From positions 1 through 64,000 of the forward strand of contig QWII01000005.1 in the NCBI GenBank assembly GCA_021405325.1: a DNA stretch of 64,000 nucleotides, in the 5' to 3' direction. The translations under genes and the position numbers were made by a program. Shown one piece after another: positions 33,291 to 42,471 of the stretch (within the stretch, counting starts at the first letter, position 1; each line of letters begins with the position of its first letter). The stretch is from Caldilinea sp. CFX5 (GTDB lineage Bacteria; Chloroflexota; Anaerolineae; Caldilineales; Caldilineaceae). Below the pieces are notes generated by a model. That model saw only the letters and a list, made by a program, of their open reading frames with translations, was not told the origin of the DNA and did not search any database.

Positions 33291-34046
33291 ATGAAACTTG
33301 ATCAACACTACATTGACCCACGTCTGGTGGCGTTATATGACCGCGATAATCCACGCGGCGCCGACACTGACTTTTATCTCGCACTTGCAACCGAGTTGGA
33401 TACCCGCACGATCCTCGACCTGGGCTGTGGCACCGGCTTGTTGACGCGCGCATTAGCGCTGGCCGACCGCCGCGTTATCGGCGTTGACCCGGCCCCTGCT
33501 ATGCTGGCCTATGCCCGCCGTCAACCGGGGGCCGCGCGTGTGCAGTGGATCGAAGGCGACGCCAGCGCTCTGGGCACGCCGGCTGCCGACCTGGTGCTGA
33601 TGACCGGCAATGTCGCCCAGGTTTTCCTGGATGACGCTGTGTGGGCCGCCACCCTGGGCGCTATCCATGCCGCGTTGCGCCCCGGCGGCCATCTCGCCTT
33701 CGAGAGCCGCAACCCCGACGAACGCGCCTGGGAACGCTGGAACCGAGCCGCCACCTACGAACAGATTGACTCACCTTATGGGCCGCTGACCTGCTGGCTC
33801 GATCTGGTGAGTGTGGGCAATGGTCGGGTCGCTTTTGAAGGGCATAATGTTTTTGCGAACAGTGGCGAGGATATAGTGGTGCGTAGTGAGTTGCGCTTTC
33901 GCACGCTTGCCGAGCTAAGCGATTCCTTGGTTGAGGCCGGCTTTGTGGTCAAACAGGTCTATGGTGACTGGCAGCACGGGCCGTTGCGTGATACTAGCCG
34001 GGTGATGGTTTTTGTTGCTCGGCGTGCTGCGCTGCCAGCGGGTTGA
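33291..34046 (+). CDS. Class I SAM-dependent methyltransferase
   Basis: 251 residues. Motif I is ILDLGCGTGLLTRALA, followed by GVDPAPAMLAYAR and a motif IV region DLVLMTGNVAQVF. The later LRPGGHLAFESRNP is also typical. The substrate is unknown; this subgroup includes small-molecule methyltransferases. It follows the GNAT remnant by nine bases and may originally have belonged with that gene. Confidence 0.88.
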   Translation: MKLDQHYIDPRLVALYDRDNPRGADTDFYLALATELDTRTILDLGCGTGLLTRALALADRRVIGVDPAPAMLAYARRQPGAARVQWIEGDASALGTPAADLVLMTGNVAQVFLDDAVWAATLGAIHAALRPGGHLAFESRNPDERAWERWNRAATYEQIDSPYGPLTCWLDLVSVGNGRVAFEGHNVFANSGEDIVVRSELRFRTLAELSDSLVEAGFVVKQVYGDWQHGPLRDTSRVMVFVARRAALPAG

Positions 34047-34062
34047 GGTTGTGGGTTCTGGG

Positions 34063-34102
34063 CCATTATCACCGCGAATCCTGGGATTCGCGGTGATAAT
34101 GG
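34063..34102. repeat. Perfect 19-base inverted repeat
   Basis: CCATTATCACCGCGAATCC and its complement are separated by two bases. It lies between convergent genes and is a candidate bidirectional terminator. The rest of the gap to 34212 shows nothing else. Confidence 0.95.
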
Positions 34103-34212
34103 GGACACCAATCCAAAAGCGCCGCCCCTTACCAGAGCGACGCTTTTGTGTTTTGCTGATCAGTTCTCTAAACGTTCAACCACCAATGCGACGGCGGCAA
34201 CGCCGGCGAACC

Positions 34213-37200
34213 TCACGGCACCGGAATATCACCCGGCAGACCGAAGGGGAGGTTGATCTGGGCATCATCCGAACTTTGGCGAATCGACCACGAGAGATTG
34301 CCCTCTTCGATGCGCACAATCGTCAGATCGGCCTTGCCGTCGCCATCATAATCGATGGGGGGAATGGCCGTGTCGCCGGGCAGGCTGCCCCAGTAGCCGG
34401 TCTGTTCGCTGTCACCGGCGCTGCTCTTTAACCAGCGCCAGCCGCCGTCGCTGGGGCGGTACATGGCAATATCCGTCCGCCCGTCGCCGTCATAATCGCC
34501 AGGGACGGGAACATCACCCTCCTGACCGTGCTTCTTCACCTTGAGGCCAGCTCTGGTTTGGGAGATGTGCCACTCGTTGGTGCTGGGGCGGTAGATGGCC
34601 GAATCAGCCTTGCCATCGCCATCATAGTCGGCATAGACGGGGATGTCGCCCTGCTGGCCCCATTGGAAGGCGGTGATGCCGATAACACCGGCCGGCCAGT
34701 AGGCCGTGCCGTTGCTGGGTCGCCAGACGGCGATGTCGGTGCGCTTGTCGCCATTGTGATCCTTGGCGATGGGAATGTCGCCGGCTTGCCCCAAAACCAC
34801 TACCTTGACGCCATCCCGGCTTTGGGCAATCCACCACTCGCCGGTGCTGGGCCGGAAGATGGCGGCGTCAGGACGCTTATCACCATCATAATCACCGGGG
34901 ACCGGAATATCGCCGGCGACGCCCCACTGTTGGCTGCGCGTGGCCCCTGTGCCGGCTTCCTGCCAATACCATGTCGCATTTGAAGGGCGATAGACGGCGA
35001 AGCCGGTCTTACCAGTGGTGGGGAAACCGCCGGTCGGGTTGTTCGGATTGTTGTTCAGATCGCCCTCGCAATGGCTGAGGAGCGCTTCGGTAAACGGCTG
35101 GGTGGCCCAATCGGCGACTGTCCACTCTTTGTTAACCGGCCAACTATCGGAGAGCGGATTGTAGCGCGCTCGGGCAAAGATGTAGAAGCGCACGCCAAAG
35201 GGTTGCACGGCCATATCGACATTCAGACACCAGCGCCGGTTGCTATTGTTCGACAGATATTGCACCGAGCCTTGAATCGGGAAGGTGGTCTTGAGCAGGT
35301 CGCCGCGCAGAGCCACGCCACCCTGGGCCAGCAGCGCATTGACATACGCCTCGCCGACAATGGTCAGCGAAATCCCCGGCGTGAGCCGCACCCGCAGCGC
35401 TCGTGTCCCGTCGCCACAGACATTGGTCGCCCCGGCATCCAGGGTGAGATAGAGTTGCGCGCCGGCCGAGACGCCAAAGGTGACCGGGACGACCCCCAGG
35501 ACAAAGATGGTGACGCTTTTTTCAAAAACCGGGATGTGCCGGTCGAGCAGGTTGAGCGGGCCAATCTCCTGGTTGCAACTCACAAAGTAGTTCTGGTTGA
35601 GCAGGTTTAGTTGGTCATTCATCATGCGCAATTCGACGGCAATGTTATAGCCATTAGCGCCGTTGTAGCGGGCATTGGCGACTGCGGTCAGGATATTGGC
35701 CTCCGGCAAAACTTCCCAGACATAAGCATCGACCTTTTGCATCGCCTGCACATAGATGTTCCCGCCGGCAAAGTCCGAGTCAGGCGGGGTCGCCACGGTG
35801 AGCGAACCAGGGGTGCGCACGCCGACATATTCATTGCCAAAGTTTTTGCCCCAATTTTTGCTGAGCTGGCCATTGATCGCTTGCACGCTGGCGGCCTGGA
35901 GCGGCTGACCTTCCGCCTGGTCGTAATCGTCATCCCAGCTATCCAGATAGGTATCGACATAATCGTTCAAGATAGCTGCGGCGGCGTCACTCAGACCACT
36001 CTCCTCATCCAGTTGGCGGGCGAGCAGCACATCGGCGATGACATTGCGCAGATCTAAGGCGCGGTTCGCGTCTTGCAGGCCGGCAATCAGCAGATCCTCG
36101 GCTTCCTGACCGGGGATGCCGCGCAAGGCGCTGTAGGCGGCCACATTCAATTGCCAAATGTCGAACAGGTCGGTCACCTTCTTCCCGTCGATCTCAATGG
36201 TATCGCTGAGGTACGGTTTGATGGCGCTGACCGAGCGGGCATCGCCGATATTGCCCAGCGTTTCCAGACAGATCAGCGCATCCTGGACATTTTTAACATT
36301 GTGCAAATCGGCTTCATAGTGGTCGATCACCTGGCTTTCCAGCCCCGGATTGTCCTCGTCAAATTGATCGGCCAGGCCACCCAGCGCCGCCGAGGCAACC
36401 GGGGAAAGGGGTTCGCTCTTGTTAAAGCCGATCTCTGTCAAGGTTTGCAGCGTGGTCGTCACCGGGGCGGCGAGCGCCGCCATGTTGAGCAACACCTGCT
36501 GTTGCGTGGTGATCGTCGCCGAGGCGGCAAGATTGGCCGCAGCAATCGTCGAGTTGTTAAAGAGGCCATTCAAATAGGATTGGGCCTGCGGTGTGCCGAT
36601 TGCGCCCAGCAGATCGACATAGAGATTGGCCAGCGCCTGGTTGTTGATCACCTGTTGTAACCGTTGGCCAAGCTTATCGACCACCACTGTCCCCGTGTCG
36701 GCGCGGTGTAGCGTCAAAATGTACATGAACAACTGGCTCTTGTCCGCCGCCGCTTCCAGGTCGGTCAGCACCTTGTTGAGATCAATGGTCGCCAGGTCAA
36801 TGCGTTTGTCGTTTGCGTAATCGCCCTCTAACTTGCCGCCGAGGGTATCGGCTGCATAAAGCGCAGCCGCCGCGGCCGCTTCGACGGCGGCTTCGGCTGG
36901 CGCGTTGGTGACGCTCTGCAAGGTCAACGAACCAGCAGTCTTGATGGCGGACCAGACCGAGAGGCCATCCGCACCGGTGACGCCCGTGTTGGCCGGCATC
37001 TTTTTGCCATCATTGCTCAGATGCTTTTCAACAACCTGCACCGACTCTAACACCTGGTGCTGTGCGCCGAGTAAGAGGTTGAGTTGGGTGTTCATTTGCA
37101 GACTGCTGATCTGATCACCCAGGGCAAGCAACTGCTGAAAATCGCCGGTGCTGATGGTTTTGGTAATAGCCAGACCGGCCGCAGTGTCAGTCAGTTGATA

Positions 37201-38001
37201 GTGGGCATTGTACGAACCTTGACCACCCGCTTCTTGGGCGACATAGCTGTTGCTGTCACTGCGCAACGTGACTTGAAGAAAGTTGATAACGCCTTTCTGG
37301 ATATTGGTCACGGCACTGGCAACGGTGGGCTGACTGGTCACTTCCACCACGGCGCCATTGGCTGCTTGTTTGAAGCGGATCGGCGTTGTCAACTGGGCCA
37401 GGAACTGGGCGTCATCAACCACGATCTGTTGCCCATTGTCGAGGGTGTTGCACAGGAAGGGCGAACGGAGCGCCAGTTGCGCCTCAATCGCACCGTCGGC
37501 GGCTTTGGACAAGACGGTGAGATCGGCATAGCTGTTGATGCGCGTCAACGTACCAGCAGCACTCCGCAGATCGGTCTGCTGATTTTGGCCGTTGCTCTCC
37601 GTTTCAATGGTGTAGTCGTAGAGGTAGGTGTAGACCTTGCCGACTTGATAGTTGAAGCTGCGGATGGTGGCGGCCGCCGGGTCATTGGTGGCCGCCGGGG
37701 TGTCAGCGCCGACCAACGCCGCGAGCGACGTTTTGGCTTTGGCAATCAGGGGCAGAAAGAGCGTGTTGGGGCCGGTGGCGCCACGATTGGGGGCGGCGCA
37801 GACGCCGGTGGTTGGCGTCTGTTGGCTCAACGGGGCGGCGTAGGCTGCCGGTGGGAGCGCGCCCAGGAGGAGGGCAATAACCACCAACAGGGCAAGACTT
37901 TTCTCGACAGTGCGCCGGAAGCGCGGGAAGTGGGTTTGCATGTAGCCGGACATTGATTGCCTCACGCTTCGTAAGGGTTGGGTTGGGATATTGGGTTTCA
38001 T
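34213..38001 (-). CDS. Secreted vitellogenin/LLTP-like protein with FG-GAP repeats
   Basis: 1262 residues from ATG 38001 (AGGAG upstream). A signal peptide lies around residues 32-56. Residues about 115-290 match the N-sheet of vitellogenins: YTYLYDYTIET, TPIRFKQAANGAVVEV, NIQKGVINFLQVTLRS, YVAQEAGGQGSYNAHYQL and ITKTIST occur in the same order as in animal vitellogenin. Residues about 400-720 are helical with LGAIGTPQAQSYL and LETLGNIGDARSVSAIKPYL, like the helical domain of lipid transfer proteins. A beta-rich part with several cysteines follows (740-1010). The last 250 residues have five FG-GAP-like loops (DYDGDGKAD type, calcium binding). Likely an extracellular lipid- or ligand-binding protein; function unproven. 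Confidence 0.8.
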   Translation of the reverse strand: MKPNIPTQPLRSVRQSMSGYMQTHFPRFRRTVEKSLALLVVIALLLGALPPAAYAAPLSQQTPTTGVCAAPNRGATGPNTLFLPLIAKAKTSLAALVGADTPAATNDPAAATIRSFNYQVGKVYTYLYDYTIETESNGQNQQTDLRSAAGTLTRINSYADLTVLSKAADGAIEAQLALRSPFLCNTLDNGQQIVVDDAQFLAQLTTPIRFKQAANGAVVEVTSQPTVASAVTNIQKGVINFLQVTLRSDSNSYVAQEAGGQGSYNAHYQLTDTAAGLAITKTISTGDFQQLLALGDQISSLQMNTQLNLLLGAQHQVLESVQVVEKHLSNDGKKMPANTGVTGADGLSVWSAIKTAGSLTLQSVTNAPAEAAVEAAAAAALYAADTLGGKLEGDYANDKRIDLATIDLNKVLTDLEAAADKSQLFMYILTLHRADTGTVVVDKLGQRLQQVINNQALANLYVDLLGAIGTPQAQSYLNGLFNNSTIAAANLAASATITTQQQVLLNMAALAAPVTTTLQTLTEIGFNKSEPLSPVASAALGGLADQFDEDNPGLESQVIDHYEADLHNVKNVQDALICLETLGNIGDARSVSAIKPYLSDTIEIDGKKVTDLFDIWQLNVAAYSALRGIPGQEAEDLLIAGLQDANRALDLRNVIADVLLARQLDEESGLSDAAAAILNDYVDTYLDSWDDDYDQAEGQPLQAASVQAINGQLSKNWGKNFGNEYVGVRTPGSLTVATPPDSDFAGGNIYVQAMQKVDAYVWEVLPEANILTAVANARYNGANGYNIAVELRMMNDQLNLLNQNYFVSCNQEIGPLNLLDRHIPVFEKSVTIFVLGVVPVTFGVSAGAQLYLTLDAGATNVCGDGTRALRVRLTPGISLTIVGEAYVNALLAQGGVALRGDLLKTTFPIQGSVQYLSNNSNRRWCLNVDMAVQPFGVRFYIFARARYNPLSDSWPVNKEWTVADWATQPFTEALLSHCEGDLNNNPNNPTGGFPTTGKTGFAVYRPSNATWYWQEAGTGATRSQQWGVAGDIPVPGDYDGDKRPDAAIFRPSTGEWWIAQSRDGVKVVVLGQAGDIPIAKDHNGDKRTDIAVWRPSNGTAYWPAGVIGITAFQWGQQGDIPVYADYDGDGKADSAIYRPSTNEWHISQTRAGLKVKKHGQEGDVPVPGDYDGDGRTDIAMYRPSDGGWRWLKSSAGDSEQTGYWGSLPGDTAIPPIDYDGDGKADLTIVRIEEGNLSWSIRQSSDDAQINLPFGLPGDIPVP

Positions 38002-38097
38002 CATATTCTCCTGGCTCAAGTTGTTAATGATGGTGCAAAGCGTTTTACTGGTGCAAGTTATGACGCTGTCATACCATAGGCTTTTCTTTGTTTGCTC

Positions 38098-38310
38098 TTA
38101 TTGCCCCCTTTCAGCGGCGCCCGGTTCTTGATCGTCAGGCGTCGCCAACCATGTTGTGTGGAGAAATAGGTACAAGTCATCAATGGTGACAAAGTGGTGC
38201 TGATCAGCCGGATCATGGACATTCACCAAGGAGGCCCTGACGGTCGTCTTGTTGGTGGTTTGCCACAGGCGCAGCAAGTAGGAACGGTACGTTGGTTGGT
38301 TGGTGATCAC
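38098..38310 (-). CDS. Small conserved protein of unknown function
   Basis: 70 residues starting with GTG at 38310, preceded by AAAGGAA. The pattern SYLLRLWQTTN...TVRASLVNVHD...HHFVTIDDLYLFLHTTW is like small Chloroflexi proteins in which a beta hairpin (RLWQ.., RASL..) precedes a short helix. No activity is known to me. It lies upstream of, and on the same strand as, the vitellogenin-like gene, 97 bases away, and may be transcribed with it. Confidence 0.65.
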   Translation of the reverse strand: MITNQPTYRSYLLRLWQTTNKTTVRASLVNVHDPADQHHFVTIDDLYLFLHTTWLATPDDQEPGAAERGQ

Positions 38311-38340
38311 AAGTGTTCCTTTCTGGCTGACGTTTCATTG

Positions 38341-38636
38341 TTGACTTACTTCCAGTCTACTGGCGCCCATTACTAAGCCATTACTCAATCATTACTGGCT
38401 TAACCAGTAATGATGTAATGAGCGGCCGGAAGGTGCGGTTGTTCTGGGGCGTTCACCTGTTTGTATGTGTAATAAAAAAGTAAATCTTGCTCTGTTTTAC
38501 AGATCGGAGTTGCCAACTTGCTGTGACTTGTGGAATAATCTCTTCTATTGAAAGCCCCACCGTTGACCTTCTTCCAGCATACGGGCGCCATGCCATTACT
38601 GAATCATTCGTCACAGATCGAAAGTTGCAGTAATGG
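38341..38636. promoter_or_regulatory. Divergent regulatory region with CATTACTGG palindromes
   Basis: This is the AT-richer gap between the small minus-strand gene and the SARP gene (38311-38876, no gene seen). CATTACTGG-N5-CCAGTAATG stands at 38390-38412; CCATTACTG (38593-38601) and CAGTAATGG (38628-38636) form a second, wider palindrome. A longer degenerate direct repeat (38341-38393 and 38563-38608) surrounds them. These are likely regulator binding sites. Confidence 0.55.
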
Positions 38637-38781
38637 CGGGTTGCACTTACAGACATTGGCAAATAACAATACACCGATTGGCCGATGTATAAACCGTGGA
38701 ACGTGAGAATATCGTTACGATTCATGTTTGATGCGGTACGCTTGCAAATCGTTACCCTTGTAATTCTTTGGGAAATCGAGG

Positions 38782-38862
38782 GGTTAGGTAGTTGGTTGGT
38801 TAGTTGGTTGGTTTCTCACTGAACTAACCAACTAACCAACCAACTAACCAACCAACTAACCA
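38782..38862. repeat. Inverted repeat of TTGGTTAG words just before the SARP gene
   Basis: GGTTAGGTAGTTGGTTGG on the left is mirrored by repeated AACCAACTAACC words on the right up to 38862, 14 bases before the ATG. It would hide or lie next to the ribosome binding site in mRNA. Confidence 0.88.
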
Positions 38863-38876
38863 AATCTGTGAGAGCA

Positions 38877-41800
38877 ATGGCAACATTACAAATTCGCCTT
38901 TTTGGCGTCGGTCAACTCCGTGACGGCGCCGGTAAAGTAGTTCCTGTGCGTTCGCGCAAAGAGTTGGCGGCGCTTGCTTATCTCCTGGTGGAAGGCAGCC
39001 AATCCCACAGCCGCGAGGTGCTGCAAAATCTCTTTTGGCCTGATCTGGATATGGAGAGCGGGCGCAACAACCTGCGCGTGACCCTGGCCCATCTTCAAGG
39101 GATCATGCCGGCTGGACAGAATGGCGCGGTCAATGCAGAAATAGTCCGGTTGTTCCATGCCAGCCGCAGCGAAGTGCAATTCAATCCTGCCAGCAATGCC
39201 TGGGTGGATGTGAGCGAATTTCAGCGCCTGATCGATGAGACCCAGCACCATGACCATACCAGTCGCAGCGCCTGCCCCCACTGCTACCAGTTGTTACACA
39301 CCGCCGTTGCCCTCTATGCGGCTGAGTTTTTGTCCGGTTTCGCGCTGGCGGACTGTCCGGCTTTTGAGGAGTGGCTCTTTCTGCAGCGCGAACGCCAACA
39401 TCTGTTGGCACTCAAGGCGTATCAGGATCTGAGCGCCTACGCCGAACAGCAGGGTGAACTGGAAACGGCGCTCACCTTTGTCCAACAGCAGATCGCCATC
39501 GATCCCTTGCGCGAAGCGGCTTATCGCCAGCAGATGTACATCCTGGCACGCCAGGGGGAGCGTAGTCTGGCGTTGGCCGCCTTTGAGCGCTGTCGGGCCG
39601 TCATCAGCGATGAGTTGGGCATCGACCCGGAGCCGGAAACGCTCTTGCTCCACCAACAAATTCTCTCTGACCAGATCCTGCCCCTGCCCAAGCCTGCGCC
39701 AACGGTCGTCCCCGACCAAGCGGAAGCGCCGTTCGTCCAATCTACCCCAACGTCGGCAACGCTACCCAGCACTGTTGGGGCAGAAACCAGGGGCGCCCGT
39801 CACAATCTTCCACAACAATTGACCGCATTTATCGGGCGGGAGCCAGAGCTAGCCCAGTTGCAAGAACGGCTACAGGCAAGCGATTCCCGTCTCATTTCGC
39901 TGGTGGGGCCGGGTGGCATTGGCAAGACCCGCCTGGCTATCCAAGTCGGTGGCGCCAGCCAACACCTTTTTCCCGATGGCGTCTTCTTTGTGGCGCTGGC
40001 TGGTGTACAAAGCGTGGAAGCGATCCCGGCGACGATCATGGCGGCCATGAATGCTACGTTGGGGGCCGGCGGCGCTTCGCCAACCCAACAACTCTTACAG
40101 GTGTTGGCCCCGCAAAAGGCGCTCCTGCTCATCGATAATCTGGAACACTTGATCGATGGCGTTGATCTGCTGTTGGCGCTTTTGCAGGCCGCGCCGGCGG
40201 TGACGCTGTTGGTGACGACACGGGAACAACTCAACTGCCAAGCCGAGGATATCTTTTTGCTCAGTGGGCTGGCCACGCCCAAAGCGAGTGCGCTGGCTGA
40301 AGCCAGCCACTATGCGGCGGTGCGCCTCTTCTGTGAGCGCGCCTATCGGCTGCACAAGAGCTTTAAACTTACGGCGGACAATTGTCCGCCGGTCGTCAAG
40401 ATCTGCCAACTGGTGGAAGGGATGCCCCTGGCGATTGAGTTGGCAACCACCTGGCTCGGCGATTTTGATTGCGCTGCTTTGGCAGCGGCCATTGCCAAGA
40501 ACATGTCGATCCTGGCAACGACCCAGCGCGACCTGCCGCTCCGCCACCGTAGTATGCAGGCAGTCTTCGACTACTCGTGGCAGATGCTCACCGCCCGCGA
40601 GCAACAGCTTCTCAGCCAGCTTGCCTTCTGCCAAGGGCCTTTTTCGGCCCACATTGCCGGGCAGCTTGCCGGCGCCTCGCTGGTCGATCTGACCGGCCTG
40701 CGTTACAAATCGCTGCTGCGGATTGTCGAGGCCGGCTATTATGATCTGCATCCATTAATTCGCACCTTTGCCCTGGCCCGACTGGCAGCGGCCAGCGCGT
40801 CACAAGTGGCAACGCGCCTGGCAACACTTTACATGCAGCAGGTGGCGGAGCAAGGGCTGGCGCTCGATGGGGCAACGCCACAAGCGGCGCTCCACGCCAT
40901 TGAGCGCGAGTTGGATAATGTGCAGCAAGCCTGGCAATGGGCAATGGAACAGGAGCGCACCGATCTCCTGGCGCAAGGCGTCACAGGGCTGGGCAGTTAT
41001 TATGCGTCTAGTGGCCGCAACAGCGAATGCGCCGAGCGCTTTGTGCCGCTGGCCCGGCAGTTAATCGAACAAGAGGATAGCGCCGGCGCAATGGGTAAGT
41101 TGCTCTGTGTGCGGCTGCTCGATAAAGCGTGCCATTCCTTGATCTGGCTGGGCAAATTGGCCGATGCCCAGCACTGGGCGCAAACCATGCTTGGCGTGGC
41201 CGCCGGTCTAGGCAACCAGGAGTACGTGGCGCGGGCGTTGGTCCACTGGGGCAAGACCGTGGATGAACATGCCAAGCCCGCCGCGGCTGTGGAAAAGTAT
41301 GAGGAAGCGTTGTCGTTGGCGCGCCAACTGCGGCTGTCCCCCCTGATCGGCCAGATTTTGATTGAGATGAGCCACCCCTTACGCGATCTGGATCGAGCCA
41401 GCGCGGCGGACGCGGCGTTGACCGAGAGTTTGGCGATTCAGCGGAGCCTGGGCAACCGGCTGGCCGAACAGCGCTGCTTGCTCTATCTGTCGGTGGGCCG
41501 GCGGGAAGCAAGTGATTTCCAGGCCGACCGCGATTATCTGATGGCGGCAATGGCGTTGCAACCTTTGACCGGCAGCCGCCATGTGGAGACGCGCTTGCTC
41601 GACGCCTTGGGGATCAATTACGGTCTGGTCGGCAACTATGCGACGGCCGTGGAATATCATGAGGCGTCGCGACGCATTGCCCAGGAGATTCGTCAGCCGG
41701 TTCAGCAATGTCACACCTTGCGTCATCTCTGTACGGCCCAGCGCAAATTGGGCAATCTGGCGCAGGCCGAGGAATGTGGGCTGGCGGCGCTTCATCTGGC

Positions 41801-42332
41801 GCTGGCGAACAACCTGCCCGCTGATATGACCCTGGCCCGCTTATATTTGGGCTATGTTTGGTTGGCCACGGGCGACTTGACCGCGGCCGCCAACGTCTTC
41901 CAACTGGCCTATGACAGTTGGCGCGCCCAGCAGCTTACCAACTTGAGCCAGGAAGCGCTGGTCGGGTTGGCCACAGTCGATCTGCGCCAGGGCAATCCCG
42001 CCCGCGCCGCTGAACGGATCGAACCCTTTGTGCCGACCCTGCTGCACCATGTTCCTGTGGGTGTGCGCGAATCCTACGAAATGCACCTGGCCTGCTACGA
42101 CATCTTGGCCGCCGTCGGCGATCATCGCGCCGGCGCTTTGGTGATAACGGCCTACAATCAATTACAGGCCAACATCAACAAAGTGATGGACAACGATCTG
42201 CTGCGCTGCTTCTGGGAGGCGCCGGCCCATCGCCGCATTCGGGCCTTATGGCAGCAGTTGCCGTCAGCGGATATGGAATGTACCCCCAAGCTATATCACG
42301 GCACATCGACAGCTACGGTAGGTGGCCTATAA
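38877..42332 (+). CDS. SARP-type regulator with BTAD, NB-ARC-like ATPase and TPR region
   Basis: 1151 residues (GTG 38868 is an alternative start). The N-terminal winged-helix part (LQIRLFGVGQL...LAALAYLL...LFWPDLDMESGRNNLR) is followed by a bacterial transcriptional activation domain (about 110-265, with the conserved AYRQQMYILARQGERSLAL). The STAND-type ATPase begins at about 310 with FIGREPELAQL; the P-loop GPGGIGKT is at 344-351 and the Walker B LLLIDNLEHL about 70 residues later. The C-terminal 500 residues consist of TPR-like helical repeats. Such proteins act as signal-gated transcription activators. It is divergent from the small gene and the vitellogenin-like gene, its likely targets by position. 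Confidence 0.9.
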   Translation: MATLQIRLFGVGQLRDGAGKVVPVRSRKELAALAYLLVEGSQSHSREVLQNLFWPDLDMESGRNNLRVTLAHLQGIMPAGQNGAVNAEIVRLFHASRSEVQFNPASNAWVDVSEFQRLIDETQHHDHTSRSACPHCYQLLHTAVALYAAEFLSGFALADCPAFEEWLFLQRERQHLLALKAYQDLSAYAEQQGELETALTFVQQQIAIDPLREAAYRQQMYILARQGERSLALAAFERCRAVISDELGIDPEPETLLLHQQILSDQILPLPKPAPTVVPDQAEAPFVQSTPTSATLPSTVGAETRGARHNLPQQLTAFIGREPELAQLQERLQASDSRLISLVGPGGIGKTRLAIQVGGASQHLFPDGVFFVALAGVQSVEAIPATIMAAMNATLGAGGASPTQQLLQVLAPQKALLLIDNLEHLIDGVDLLLALLQAAPAVTLLVTTREQLNCQAEDIFLLSGLATPKASALAEASHYAAVRLFCERAYRLHKSFKLTADNCPPVVKICQLVEGMPLAIELATTWLGDFDCAALAAAIAKNMSILATTQRDLPLRHRSMQAVFDYSWQMLTAREQQLLSQLAFCQGPFSAHIAGQLAGASLVDLTGLRYKSLLRIVEAGYYDLHPLIRTFALARLAAASASQVATRLATLYMQQVAEQGLALDGATPQAALHAIERELDNVQQAWQWAMEQERTDLLAQGVTGLGSYYASSGRNSECAERFVPLARQLIEQEDSAGAMGKLLCVRLLDKACHSLIWLGKLADAQHWAQTMLGVAAGLGNQEYVARALVHWGKTVDEHAKPAAAVEKYEEALSLARQLRLSPLIGQILIEMSHPLRDLDRASAADAALTESLAIQRSLGNRLAEQRCLLYLSVGRREASDFQADRDYLMAAMALQPLTGSRHVETRLLDALGINYGLVGNYATAVEYHEASRRIAQEIRQPVQQCHTLRHLCTAQRKLGNLAQAEECGLAALHLALANNLPADMTLARLYLGYVWLATGDLTAAANVFQLAYDSWRAQQLTNLSQEALVGLATVDLRQGNPARAAERIEPFVPTLLHHVPVGVRESYEMHLACYDILAAVGDHRAGALVITAYNQLQANINKVMDNDLLRCFWEAPAHRRIRALWQQLPSADMECTPKLYHGTSTATVGGL

Positions 42333-42471
42333 TGAAAACTGCGCCTAACGGCAAGCGCGCCGTGTAGATGCTGACTGACGATTAACCAACAGGGCAACTC
42401 GATCTGATGCAGTCGTGTTGAACCGGCCTACCCAATCCAAGACCAAAGGATGCGCACGTCGCGCCAAGCTT

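Noticed and set aside
37084..37956. 290-codon plus-strand frame opposite the large secreted protein
   Set aside because: It is antisense to a gene with a signal peptide and clear domain pattern, and shows none itself.
38400..38725. Two minus-strand frames of 63 and 90 codons in the regulatory gap
   Set aside because: They cover the palindromes, lack ribosome sites and have no recognisable features.
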